Part shown: positions 49,182 to 55,895 of the stretch, in pieces | How positions within the stretch are numbered: the first letter of the stretch is position 1 | Layout: the number at the start of each line of letters is the position of its first letter | Assembly (NCBI RefSeq): GCF_001854245.1 | Contig: NZ_CP015381.1 | Span: forward strand, 1,771,001 to 1,835,000 | Length of the DNA: 64,000 bases | Direction: 5' to 3' | Source of the DNA: Desulfococcus multivorans | GTDB taxonomy: Bacteria; Desulfobacterota; Desulfobacteria; Desulfobacterales; Desulfococcaceae | The notes under the pieces: generated by a model | What the model was told of the DNA's origin: nothing | The model's database searches: none | What the model saw: only the letters and a program-made list of their open reading frames with translations | Position numbers and translations under genes: made by a program

Positions 49182-49210
49182 TCGGGCGCCGCCGGTTCTG
49201 GGGCGCCCGA
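49182..49210 (+). terminator. terminator-like hairpin after the flavoprotein gene
   Basis: TCGGGCGCC (49182-49190) pairs with GGCGCCCGA (49202-49210), 11-nt loop. It lies 29 bp past the stop. No U-tract follows. Confidence 0.55.
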
Positions 49211-49273
49211 GGTGTCTGCGGCCGAGTGACAAGGCGGGAACGGATATCCTGTTGTGCGGCGGTGGGTATGATG

Positions 49274-49288
49274 CTATTTTCAAAATAG
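49274..49288. promoter_or_regulatory. palindrome upstream of toxin-antitoxin genes
   Basis: CTATTTTCAAAATAG, a perfect 15-bp palindrome 69 bp before the antitoxin start. Its position fits an autoregulatory operator of the module. Confidence 0.4.
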
Positions 49289-49356
49289 ACGAATAGAACG
49301 AATGAAACCCTGGCGGTTTATCATAAAGACGCCTGCCCAACGCTGGAGAGAAGAAA

Positions 49357-49578
49357 ATGACGAATTGTTTTACATTTTCGGAAATCAAGAAACTGAGTGT
49401 GAACGAACGCATTCGTATCGTGCAGGAGATCTGGGACAGCATTGTAGAGGATCAGCGAGCCCTGAGCCTAACGGAAGCCCAGAGAGACGAGCTCGACCGA
49501 AGGCTTGACCGACAGCAGGAGGCTCCCGAGGACTGCAGGTCCTGGGATGAGATCAAGAGAAAGTTTGACGTCTCCTGA
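49357..49578 (+). CDS. addiction-module antitoxin (RelB-like, TIGR02574 type)
   Basis: 73 aa acidic/helical protein: FSEIKKLSVNERIRIVQEIWDSI then LTEAQRDELDRRLDRQQEAPEDCRSWDEIK. This is the pattern of the small 'putative addiction module component' antitoxins that pair with ParE/RelE toxins. Its stop overlaps the toxin start (TGATG), the usual coupling. The module lies just outside the integron, next to the broken integrase. Confidence 0.85.
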   Translation: MTNCFTFSEIKKLSVNERIRIVQEIWDSIVEDQRALSLTEAQRDELDRRLDRQQEAPEDCRSWDEIKRKFDVS

Positions 49579-49874
49579 TGGATCTTCCACTCCTGATACG
49601 TTCCGAGGCCGAAGCGGATATCGATGAAGCCTATCGATGGTATGAGGATCAGCAAGAGGGTTTGGGGGCTGAGTTCGTCAAAGTGCTTGAAGACGCGTTT
49701 GCAAAGATACGAACACACCCTGAAATGTATCCTTTGGTGCACAGGAATGCCCACCGGCTCCTGATCCCCAAATTCCCTTATGGAATCTTTTATATCGTCG
49801 AACCGGAAGCCATCATTGTATTTGCGGTTTTTCACGGGCATCGTGACCCGAGACGATTGAAAAATCGAAGCTAA
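49578..49874 (+). CDS. ParE/RelE-family toxin
   Basis: 98 aa. RelE/ParE fold: SEAEADIDEAYRWYEDQQEGLGAEFVKVLEDAFAKI, RRNAH-type turn (VHRNAHRLLIPKFPYGIFYIVE) and the C-terminal FHGHRDPRRLKNR. ParE members poison gyrase, RelE members cut mRNA; the helical N-terminus favours ParE. Translationally coupled to its antitoxin. Confidence 0.88.
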   Translation: MDLPLLIRSEAEADIDEAYRWYEDQQEGLGAEFVKVLEDAFAKIRTHPEMYPLVHRNAHRLLIPKFPYGIFYIVEPEAIIVFAVFHGHRDPRRLKNRS

Positions 49875-49895
49875 TCTGAACCATTAATCATGAGA

Positions 49896-50102
49896 TCATC
49901 CAGCGGGCCTGCCACCCCATGCCCGCCCTGCCTCGATCTTTTCTTCCCCTCCAGCCAGATCCTCGCGGAACGTCATGCCATGGAAGCGCACGAATTTGCG
50001 GATCCCCGCACAATAGGTTCTTTCTGTGTGAATCGAATAATGGTGGAGCCGCATCGCCTGCCGGACTTCGTCAAGCAGCCTGGGTCGTTTTTCAGTTGAC
50101 AT
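49896..50102 (-). pseudogene. truncated integron integrase (IntI N-terminal fragment)
   Basis: 68 aa remain: PRLLDEVRQAMRLHHYSIHTERTYCAGIRKFVRFHG matches the N-terminal SAM-like core-binding domain of integron integrases (pattern LLDxVRxxxRxxHYSxxTExxYxxWIxxFxxFHxxxHP), followed by a run unlike the family and a stop. The catalytic domain with the Arg-His-Arg-Tyr tetrad is gone and only 21 bp separate the fragment from the toxin gene, so a deletion removed it. Its minus orientation, facing away from a plus-strand cassette array, is the classic integron layout. Confidence 0.82.
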
Positions 50103-50285
50103 GGGCCAAATGGAATGGTTTGGAAAAGATACAGGATAGGTTCAATAACTGCTCAAAATGATTTTGTTGCGAAATAATAATATTACCGTAATCGGATTAT
50201 GTTATTGAGGCAAGGCAATATTGCCCGAATTCACTCTCAATATCATAATATCAGGTCAAATTGACCTGATAATCAATGGTTGTGC
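50103..50285. promoter_or_regulatory. attI-like region and first cassette junction
   Basis: AT-rich stretch between the integrase start and the first cassette. The recombination junction is the GTTGTGC at 50279-50285. Two palindromes are present: GGCAATATTGCC (50214-50225) and a 23-bp one at 50249-50271 with arms TATCAGGTCAA/TTGACCTGATA. Either could bind a regulator of the integrase or cassette promoter. Confidence 0.55.
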
Positions 50286-50355
50286 ATACGAATAAAACAA
50301 AAGACTGCGCATACTTTTTCCGCAGAATTTGTGGCTTCAATAAAAGGATATTTCA

Positions 50356-51177
50356 ATGCTTCAGCATAAAATGATCGAACGCTTCAAGGAAGCTTGTCAT
50401 GATGATGAACGAATAATCGCGGCATTGATGTTCGGCTCATTTGCTATCGGAGAGGGTGACGCGTTCTCTGATATTGAATTCGCAGTATTCATCCAGGATG
50501 AGTCTTTTGAAAATTTCGATCAGCGCTCGTGGCTTAATGCCGTATGTCCGGTTGCAGCTTACTTTCCGGACGACTTCGGCCACCACACCGGACTTTTTGA
50601 AAACGGTATTCGCGGTGAATTCCATTTCATGCGCAAATCGGACACACCGATCATTTCCTCTTGGCAAGGCTACGGGTGGTTTCCCTCGCTTGATGCGGCA
50701 GTTTTGCTTGACCGATCAGGAGAGTTGTCAAGGTACGCTAGTGCTCTCGTGGGGGGTCCCCCGATACGTGAAGGCGCGCCCTTGGTTGAAGGGCTTGTAT
50801 TGAACCTCATCAGCCTGATGCTCTTTGGGGCTAATCTTTTAAATCGGGGAGAGTATGCTCGCGCCTGGGCTTTGCTCAGCAAAGCACATGAAAACCTACT
50901 CAAGCTGGTTCGCCTCCACGAAAGGTCAACAGACCACTGGCCGACACCTTCGCGCGCGCTGGAAAAGGATGTTTCAGAGGACTCGTATAATCGCTACCTG
51001 GCATGCACAGCCAGCGCAGAGTCAAGTGCACTATGCGTAGCCTATCATGAAACGTGGAAGTGGAGTCTCGAATTGTTCAAGGGTGTTGCAGAACCACTGA
51101 ATATCGAGCTTCCGAGAACTGTAATTGCGCAGGTAAAAAGGTTGTTTAATGAGTCTGCGACGCCGCACAACAAGTAA
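50356..51177 (+). CDS. Lnu(F)-like nucleotidyltransferase (cassette 1)
   Basis: 273 aa, the same length as Lnu(F)/Lnu(G) lincosamide nucleotidyltransferases. Seen: nucleotidyltransferase motif ALMFGSFAIGEGDAFSDIEF (Gly-Ser and the Asp/Glu metal ligands), GEFHFMRKSD, GYGWFPSLDAAVLLDRSGELSRY, and a C-terminal helical domain (ANLLNRGEYARAWALLSKAHENLLKLVRLHERSTDHWPTPSRALEKDVS). Known members adenylate lincomycin/clindamycin and travel as integron cassettes; substrate here is untested and identity to clinical Lnu enzymes appears partial. First cassette after attI, where a Pc-type promoter would act. Confidence 0.78.
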   Translation: MLQHKMIERFKEACHDDERIIAALMFGSFAIGEGDAFSDIEFAVFIQDESFENFDQRSWLNAVCPVAAYFPDDFGHHTGLFENGIRGEFHFMRKSDTPIISSWQGYGWFPSLDAAVLLDRSGELSRYASALVGGPPIREGAPLVEGLVLNLISLMLFGANLLNRGEYARAWALLSKAHENLLKLVRLHERSTDHWPTPSRALEKDVSEDSYNRYLACTASAESSALCVAYHETWKWSLELFKGVAEPLNIELPRTVIAQVKRLFNESATPHNK

Positions 51178-51222
51178 ATCCAGCGGACGCATAAAAACGC
51201 GCCGCTGATTTTGGCGTTATGC
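51165..51222 (+). repeat. attC site of cassette 1
   Basis: Starts GCACAAC, ends GTTATGC; inner CAGCGG/CCGCTG stem. 58 bp. It overlaps the 3' end of the nucleotidyltransferase gene. Its start heptamer is the exact complement of the junction heptamer at 50279-50285. Confidence 0.82.
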
Positions 51223-51238
51223 ATAAAGGAGCCTGCGA

Positions 51239-51985
51239 GTGATTCCCGATTCACTGAAACTGAACGTGTTCCCACTTGCGGTCTGGAACGAGGCGGGGCC
51301 GCTTCAAAAGCAACTGGATGATCGCAAACGGGAGGGAATTTCCGAAGAGCTCGATGAATATCAGTTCTATGTCATGAGAGTGGGTTATTCGCTCGCTCAA
51401 ATTATGACATGGATGGAACAGCTCGATGACGCCGTTTACTATCTTTCCGATTTTTCGTATAGGAAAGATGCAAAGGATGAAGGGGTGAATCGAGCCAAGC
51501 ATCTGCTTTACAACGTCGAGAACTACTTGATCCGTTTGCAGTCAGTGTATGACAGAGCGCTGCAATTAACGAACAACGTTTTCCACCTTGGAATCGAAGA
51601 ATCCAACGTAGGCCACTCCGTAGTCGTAAGCAATATCAAGGTTTCGCGAACCGATGTCGCAGGCCAACTAAGGGCCGTAAAGAAGGAGGTGGAGCATAGG
51701 GCACAAGAAAGGCACGCCATCGTCCACCGGGAGTCCCACCGAGACGAAGACCTTCGACGGCTCGAGATGTTCTACATGTTTCGGGAGGATACCTGGAACG
51801 CAAAACCGGATGGACTCACCTTCGAGGGGCTATGCCACACACGTTCACAGCTGCTTAAAACAGTAGTGGCCGAGAAAAAGAAGGAGTTCACGGAGCTTAA
51901 TCAGGCTGTCTTCAAAAAGGTCGAAACGCTGTTCGCCGGTCTGCACTTTCAGTACAACAAAGAACGCGAACGCTTGCGACTCTAG
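51239..51985 (+). CDS. HEPN-like hypothetical protein (cassette 2)
   Basis: 248 aa from a GTG preceded by AAGGAG. All-helical: MRVGYSLAQIMTWMEQLDDAVYYLSDF, VNRAKHLLYNVENYLIRLQSVYDRALQLTNNVFHLG, and a EHRAQERHAIVHRESHRDEDLRRLE segment that resembles the RxxxxH signature of HEPN-type RNases. Such proteins are common in defence and toxin systems; RNase activity is inferred only. No partner nucleotidyltransferase adjoins it, and the previous cassette carries one on its own site. Confidence 0.6.
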   Translation: MIPDSLKLNVFPLAVWNEAGPLQKQLDDRKREGISEELDEYQFYVMRVGYSLAQIMTWMEQLDDAVYYLSDFSYRKDAKDEGVNRAKHLLYNVENYLIRLQSVYDRALQLTNNVFHLGIEESNVGHSVVVSNIKVSRTDVAGQLRAVKKEVEHRAQERHAIVHRESHRDEDLRRLEMFYMFREDTWNAKPDGLTFEGLCHTRSQLLKTVVAEKKKEFTELNQAVFKKVETLFAGLHFQYNKERERLRL

Positions 51986-52000
51986 GTTTACGGAAAGAAT

Positions 52001-52075
52001 GCATAACAACAGCGTCAACTCGAACGCCCAACTGCGCTGCGCTCCGTTGGGCGCCGGTTACGCTGGCCGTTATGT
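52001..52075 (+). repeat. attC site of cassette 2
   Basis: Starts GCATAAC (the exact complement of the heptamer opening the cassette), ends GTTATGT; central stem CGCCCAAC/GTTGGGCG around TGCGCTGCGCTCC. 75 bp, the best-formed attC of the array. Confidence 0.93.
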
Positions 52076-52092
52076 TTCTAAAATAAAAATAA

Positions 52093-52260
52093 ATGAATAG
52101 GCGAAAATACAAATACTTGGACGATCAAATATTTAAAAATGACGCATTTCAGGCGTTATCGTCGCAATTTCAAAATAAAGAAAAATTTGAAGAATTCTAT
52201 TCAAGTCTAAAAGATGATAAGACAAAAGATGAATTTCTTAGAATTGGAACTTCTTATTAA
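52093..52260 (+). CDS. short hypothetical cassette ORF, possibly truncated (cassette 3)
   Basis: 55 aa: begins MNRRKYKYLDDQIFKNDAF and ends LRIGTSY. AT-rich, highly charged, unrecognised. Its stop codon runs directly into the inverted repeat of the IS630-type element (ACTTCTTATTAA then CCCGGC), so the original gene may have been longer and cut by the insertion. Confidence 0.5.
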   Translation: MNRRKYKYLDDQIFKNDAFQALSSQFQNKEKFEEFYSSLKDDKTKDEFLRIGTSY

Positions 52261-53355
52261 CCCGGCAATTAAAAATATAAAAAATTGAAGAATATGCTAT
52301 AGAGTGTGCATGGAAAAAATTGATGCACGCAAACTTGCGCCGGAAGTACAGCAACAGCTTCGAAATCAGGCAATTCGTCTTCGTAAATCCGGAAGGACAT
52401 ACAAAGAGATTTCCGAAATTATTGGCGTCCATTTTACGACTATTTGTGGATGGTGCAAAAGGTATGAACGCGAGGGAGCAAAAGCGATCCAGATAAAAAA
52501 GCGTGGTCGACCCTATGGGGGTTGCCGAACTCTGACTCCGGACCAGGAAAAAGAGGTCCGGAAGACAATTTACGATAAATGTCCGGATCAGCTCAAACTG
52601 CCTTTCGCCCTCTGGACTCGCATCGCGGTCCAACAACTGATCAAAGAACGATTTTCCGTTACGAACCGTCGGCGAATACCTGAAACGATGGGGTTTTACA
52701 CCACAGAAACCGCTTAAGCGAGCTTACAGGCAGAACCCCAAGGCTGTCAAAAAATGGCTTAAAGAGGCGTATCCTGCCATTGAAAAAAGAGCCCGGTTGG
52801 AAAACGCCGAAATCCACTGGGGGGATGAAACCAGCCTCTGTAATGACAGTTATCATGGCAGAAGCTATGCGCCTCGGGGCCAGACGCCGGCCATATCTCT
52901 TCACCCCAGATGCGAACGGGTCAATCTGATTTCCACCGTTACGAATCAAGGCAAGGTCCGTTTCATGGTGTATGAGAATAGAATGAATTCAGAAACATTG
53001 ATCAAATTCATGGAGCGTCTCATAAAGGATGCAGACAGAAAAGTATATCTGATCCTCGACAATCTGAAAGTCCATCACAGCGATGTAGTCCGGGATTGGC
53101 TATCAGAACACAAGGTACAGATTGAAGTGTTCTTTTTGCCGTCTTATTCCCCTGAGCTGAATCCGGATGAATACCTCAACTGTGATCTCAAGGCCGGCGT
53201 CCATTCAGGCGTGCCGGCAAGAACTAAAAAGCAGTTGAAGAAAAAAGCGATATCACACTTGCGGAAGCTTCAAAAACTGCCGAATCGAGTGATGAAGTAC
53301 TTCAAGCATCCTAAAATTCACTATGCAGTATGTTCGGTTTTTTAATTGCCGGGTT
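52259..53355 (+). mobile_element. IS630-type insertion sequence
   Basis: Terminal inverted repeats AACCCGGCAATTAAAA at the left and the complement at the right end (about 16 bp). It encloses a frameshifted DDE transposase. No clean TA target duplication is seen (TTAA on the left, TTGA on the right). It sits in or next to the attC of the short cassette ORF. Confidence 0.8.
52304..53345 (+). pseudogene. IS630-family transposase, frameshifted
   Basis: First part (137 aa, to 52717): helix-turn-helix region LRNQAIRLRKSGRTYKEISEIIGVHFTTICGWCKRYE. The family sequence then continues in another frame from about 52657 (RTVGEYLKRWGFTPQKPLKRAYR) and joins the second part (182 aa from 52797): DDE residues in HWGDETS, LILDNLKVHHS and LNPDEYLN. 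One frameshift near 52655 splits the gene. Some IS630 relatives use programmed frameshifting, but no slippery run is visible, so it is probably defective. Confidence 0.8.
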
Positions 53356-53439
53356 GATATAAGGCTCCGTTATTGACATTGGATAGAAAGCTGATCGCAT
53401 CTGCCTCAAATTTTAATGTTGAAACTCTGGAGGTTTAGA

Positions 53440-53658
53440 ATGCAGGTTTTTACATATTCTGAAGCACGACAAAAACTTGCCATGCTTCTTGAGCAGGCAG
53501 AAAACACGGGAAAAGTACTAATCCGAAGGAAGGACGGCAGAACCTTTGCGCTGGTTCCGGAAAAAGTCGTTTCTTCCCCATTGGATGTGCCTTCAATTAA
53601 AGCAAAAATTACCACACAAGAAATAGTGGATATTATTCGGGAAGGAAGGGAGCGGTAG
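53440..53658 (+). CDS. Phd/YefM-type antitoxin without an adjacent toxin (cassette)
   Basis: 72 aa from the ATG after CTGGAGG. VFTYSEARQKLAMLLEQAENTGKVLIRRKDGRTFALVPEK is the Phd/YefM N-terminal DNA-binding dimer fold. The C-terminal tail (ITTQEIVDIIREGRER) would normally bind a toxin, but no toxin gene follows: the stop is followed directly by an attC. Orphan antitoxin cassettes are known from integrons and can neutralise related toxins. Confidence 0.8.
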   Translation: MQVFTYSEARQKLAMLLEQAENTGKVLIRRKDGRTFALVPEKVVSSPLDVPSIKAKITTQEIVDIIREGRER

Positions 53659-53726
53659 AAACTTGCCCTACACCCGGACAGAAACTCCGCAGCACTCCGT
53701 TTCTGCCGATGAAGGAATCTTTAAAC
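53656..53726 (+). repeat. degenerate attC site of the antitoxin cassette
   Basis: Core hairpin CGG(A)CAGAAAC / GTTTCTGCCG with one extrahelical A, the same layout as the attC at 59536. Outer sites have decayed: AAAC on the left, TTTAAAC in place of GTTRRRY on the right (the G of the crossover triplet is lost). Confidence 0.7.
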
Positions 53727-53800
53727 TAATCTTTAACAGTGAGCGATCGTTCAATGAACATAACACCCTGAAATCACGATACCGCTTTTTGAAAAGTCCG

Positions 53801-54521
53801 AAAAAGGTAGTGCCACAGAATCGCGCTTTTATGCTTGATGCATGGTTTTCAAGCAGCTATCATGGGAGTGACGCTGAGAATGGAGGCTCCCATGTTTGCA
53901 CGCATCAAAAAGTCCGGCAGATATCAATACCTGCAGATTGTCGAAAATCGCAAAGGGACCGGTAGGGTCAGACAACGCGTGATTGCCACATTGCGTCGTA
54001 TGGACCATCTGCATGACAAGGGCCGGGTCGAGACCCTGATTCGTTCCCTGATGACAAGGGGCAGCCGATCTGCTGCGAGATGTGGCCCGGCAACACCACC
54101 GACGTCAAGACGCTGCTGCCGATTGTGGCGAGACTGCGAAACCGTTTCAACATCGGCCGTCTCTGCATTGTCGCCGATCGCGGGATGATCAGTGCGGATA
54201 CCCTGAAGACGTTGGCGGATCCGGAAAATACCATCCCTTAACATCCTGGGCACCCGCATGCGTCGGGTCAGGACGATTCGGGAGGCCATACTCTCGCATC
54301 CGGGCAGATACCGGGAAGTCCGCTGGGCGGATGTCAAACAGGACCTGAAAGCACTGCAGCAGGTGACCATCGAAGAAGGCGATAGACGTCTCGCGATCCG
54401 GAGTAGAAGCAAGAGCGTTTGCGGCAAAATCTTCCAGGCGGTCGGCGTCGCCATGCCGCCGACGATCCGGGAGGTGTGAGCCTGTGCGGATAAACCCGTG
54501 CGGTAGTGCCAAGACCTTTTT
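53801..54521 (+). mobile_element. IS1634-type remnant
   Basis: Imperfect inverted repeats at 53801-53816 and 54506-54521 (13 of 16 positions, AAAAAGGTnnTGnCAC) enclose a deleted transposase gene. About 0.7 kb remains of an element that is normally more than twice as long. Confidence 0.65.
53892..54479 (+). pseudogene. IS1634-family transposase, internally deleted and frameshifted
   Basis: The N-terminus (MFARIKKSGRYQYLQIVENRK, GRVRQRVIATLRRMDHL) is followed after a large in-gene deletion by GQPICCEMWPGNTTDVKTLLP and IVADRGMISADTLKTLADPE, then a 1-bp frameshift at about 54238 (CCTTAACATCC) and the C-terminal end (CGKIFQAVGVAMPPTIREV). Clearly non-functional. Confidence 0.8.
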
Positions 54522-54580
54522 TGACTGCAGTAATCCGTTGAAATAAAGGTGGAATCGAAAATCAAGTGTCAAAAATCAGC

Positions 54581-55069
54581 ATGAACATTAGAGAGGCATT
54601 GAAAGAAGATTGGGAATCAATCTGGCCTATATTCCATGAAATTGTTAAAGCTGGCGAAACCTATGCATATGATCCCGCTACGACCATGGATCAGGCAGAG
54701 AAACTATGGATAGAGGCTCCACGTAAGAGCTTTGTATTCGAAGAGAGCGGTGAAATCCTGGGCACGTACTATTTGAAAACAAATCAAGCCGGGCCGGGAA
54801 GTCATGTTTGTAACTGTGGCTATATGGTTTCTTCGAAAACAAGAGGTCGGGGTATAGCAACAACCATGTGCGAACATTCGCAAAAAGTTGCATTAGAACT
54901 TGGTTACGCAGCAATGCAGTTCAATTTCGTAGCGTCAAGCAATGAAGGGGCGGTTCGTTTGTGGCGCAAGCTCGGGTTTGAGACGGTCGGCAGGCTCCCC
55001 AAAGCGTTTAATCACCCAGAAAAAGGGCTTGTAGATGCATTGGTCATGTATAAGTGGCTTCAAACATAA
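54581..55069 (+). CDS. GNAT-family N-acetyltransferase (cassette)
   Basis: 162 aa from the ATG (an in-frame GTG lies 15 bp upstream). GNAT fold: REALKEDWESIWPIFHEIV, CNCGYMVSSKTRGRGIATTMCEHSQKVALELGY (the acetyl-CoA loop RGRGIA) and VASSNEGAVRLWRKLGFETVGRLPKAF. Substrate unknown; members include antibiotic, amino-acid and toxin-modifying enzymes. Directly followed by its attC. Confidence 0.87.
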   Translation: MNIREALKEDWESIWPIFHEIVKAGETYAYDPATTMDQAEKLWIEAPRKSFVFEESGEILGTYYLKTNQAGPGSHVCNCGYMVSSKTRGRGIATTMCEHSQKVALELGYAAMQFNFVASSNEGAVRLWRKLGFETVGRLPKAFNHPEKGLVDALVMYKWLQT

Positions 55070-55134
55070 CAATCGCATGTTGTCGGACTGGTTTCCGCTG
55101 CGCTCCAAACCAGCCGCAAATGCGGGCGTTAACC
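55064..55134 (+). repeat. attC site of the acetyltransferase cassette
   Basis: Starts ACATAAC, ends GTTAACC; stem CTGGTTT/AAACCAG with loop CCGCTGCGCTCC and an extrahelical base. ACATAAC complements GTTATGT at 52069, so the acetyltransferase cassette may originally have begun there, with the insertions added later (or the match is chance). Confidence 0.88.
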
Positions 55135-55141
55135 TATTGAA

Positions 55142-55663
55142 ATGAAAACAAGGCCAACTTTATACGTATTCTCTGGTCTTCCAGGTGTTGGAAAATCGAC
55201 GTTGGCTAAAATGCTGGCTAGCTATACAAACGCCACCTATTTAAGCATCGACACGATAGAACAAGCCTTAAGAGATTTATGTTCTTTAAATGTCCAAGGT
55301 GAAGGCTACCGATTATCTTACAGAGTAGCAAAAGACAATCTACAAATTGGTAATAGCGTAATTGCAGACTCCTGCAACCCAATTCAACTCACAAGGGATG
55401 AATGGCAAGAGGTTGCATGTTCAGCAGATGCAGCTTTCATGAACATCGAAATTATTTGCTCTAATCATAAAATTCATAAGCAAAGGGTTGAATCAAGATC
55501 CTCAAACATTCCAAACTTCGCTCTTCCAAGTTGGCAAGAAGTTGTAGACCGAGAATATCATGAATGGAAAGAAGATAGAGTAATTATAGATACAGCAAAA
55601 AAATCAATAGATAAAAGTTTTTTTGAACTAAATTATTATATTAATAACAGAAACATAGGTTAA
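55142..55663 (+). CDS. P-loop kinase-like ATPase (cassette)
   Basis: 173 aa. Walker A FSGLPGVGKSTLAKML near the N-terminus, then LSIDTIEQALRDL with the Asp of a nucleotide-kinase-type acceptor region and VIADSCNPIQLTRDEW. Related to AAA_33/zeta-type small kinases, which phosphorylate nucleotides, sugars or antibiotics. AT-rich codon use differs from the chromosome. The stop overlaps the palindromic GGTTAACC that begins the following, damaged attC. Confidence 0.78.
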   Translation: MKTRPTLYVFSGLPGVGKSTLAKMLASYTNATYLSIDTIEQALRDLCSLNVQGEGYRLSYRVAKDNLQIGNSVIADSCNPIQLTRDEWQEVACSADAAFMNIEIICSNHKIHKQRVESRSSNIPNFALPSWQEVVDREYHEWKEDRVIIDTAKKSIDKSFFELNYYINNRNIG

Positions 55664-55675
55664 CCAGCCCAGGGG
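55658..55675 (+). repeat. truncated attC remnant after the kinase cassette
   Basis: GGTTAAC (55658-55664) is the complement of GTTAACC that opens the kinase cassette at 55128, so an attC started here; its right half is missing. Since GGTTAACC is self-complementary, the match is less decisive than at other junctions. Confidence 0.5.
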
Positions 55676-55682
55676 GGATTTC

Positions 55683-55895
55683 ATGGCTGAAACAAACGCG
55701 ATCCTAGGGTGGACACTTGTGTCCGAGTGTCCAATTTCGGGAGACGTGACCGATCTGCTCGTGTCGGGCGAGACAGCGATTGCCGCATACAAGACGTTTC
55801 GGGATGCTGCCATCTTCACGAACAAGCGGCTCATCGTCAGAGACCCTCAGGGATTCAACGGCAAGAAGGTGGAGATCTACTTAAGAAGAATATGA
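55683..55895 (+). pseudogene. PH-domain protein fragment (N-terminal ~63 residues)
   Basis: 70 aa: VSGETAIAAYKTFRDAAIFTNKRLIVRDPQGFNGKKVEIY matches the first strands of bacterial PH (bPH_3) proteins of ~120 aa, then three unrelated residues and a stop. The rest of the domain is missing. The ribosome-binding site (AGGGGGG) is retained. The ORF's stop overlaps the start of the antiporter gene (ATGA), so two unrelated pieces have been joined. Confidence 0.65.
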
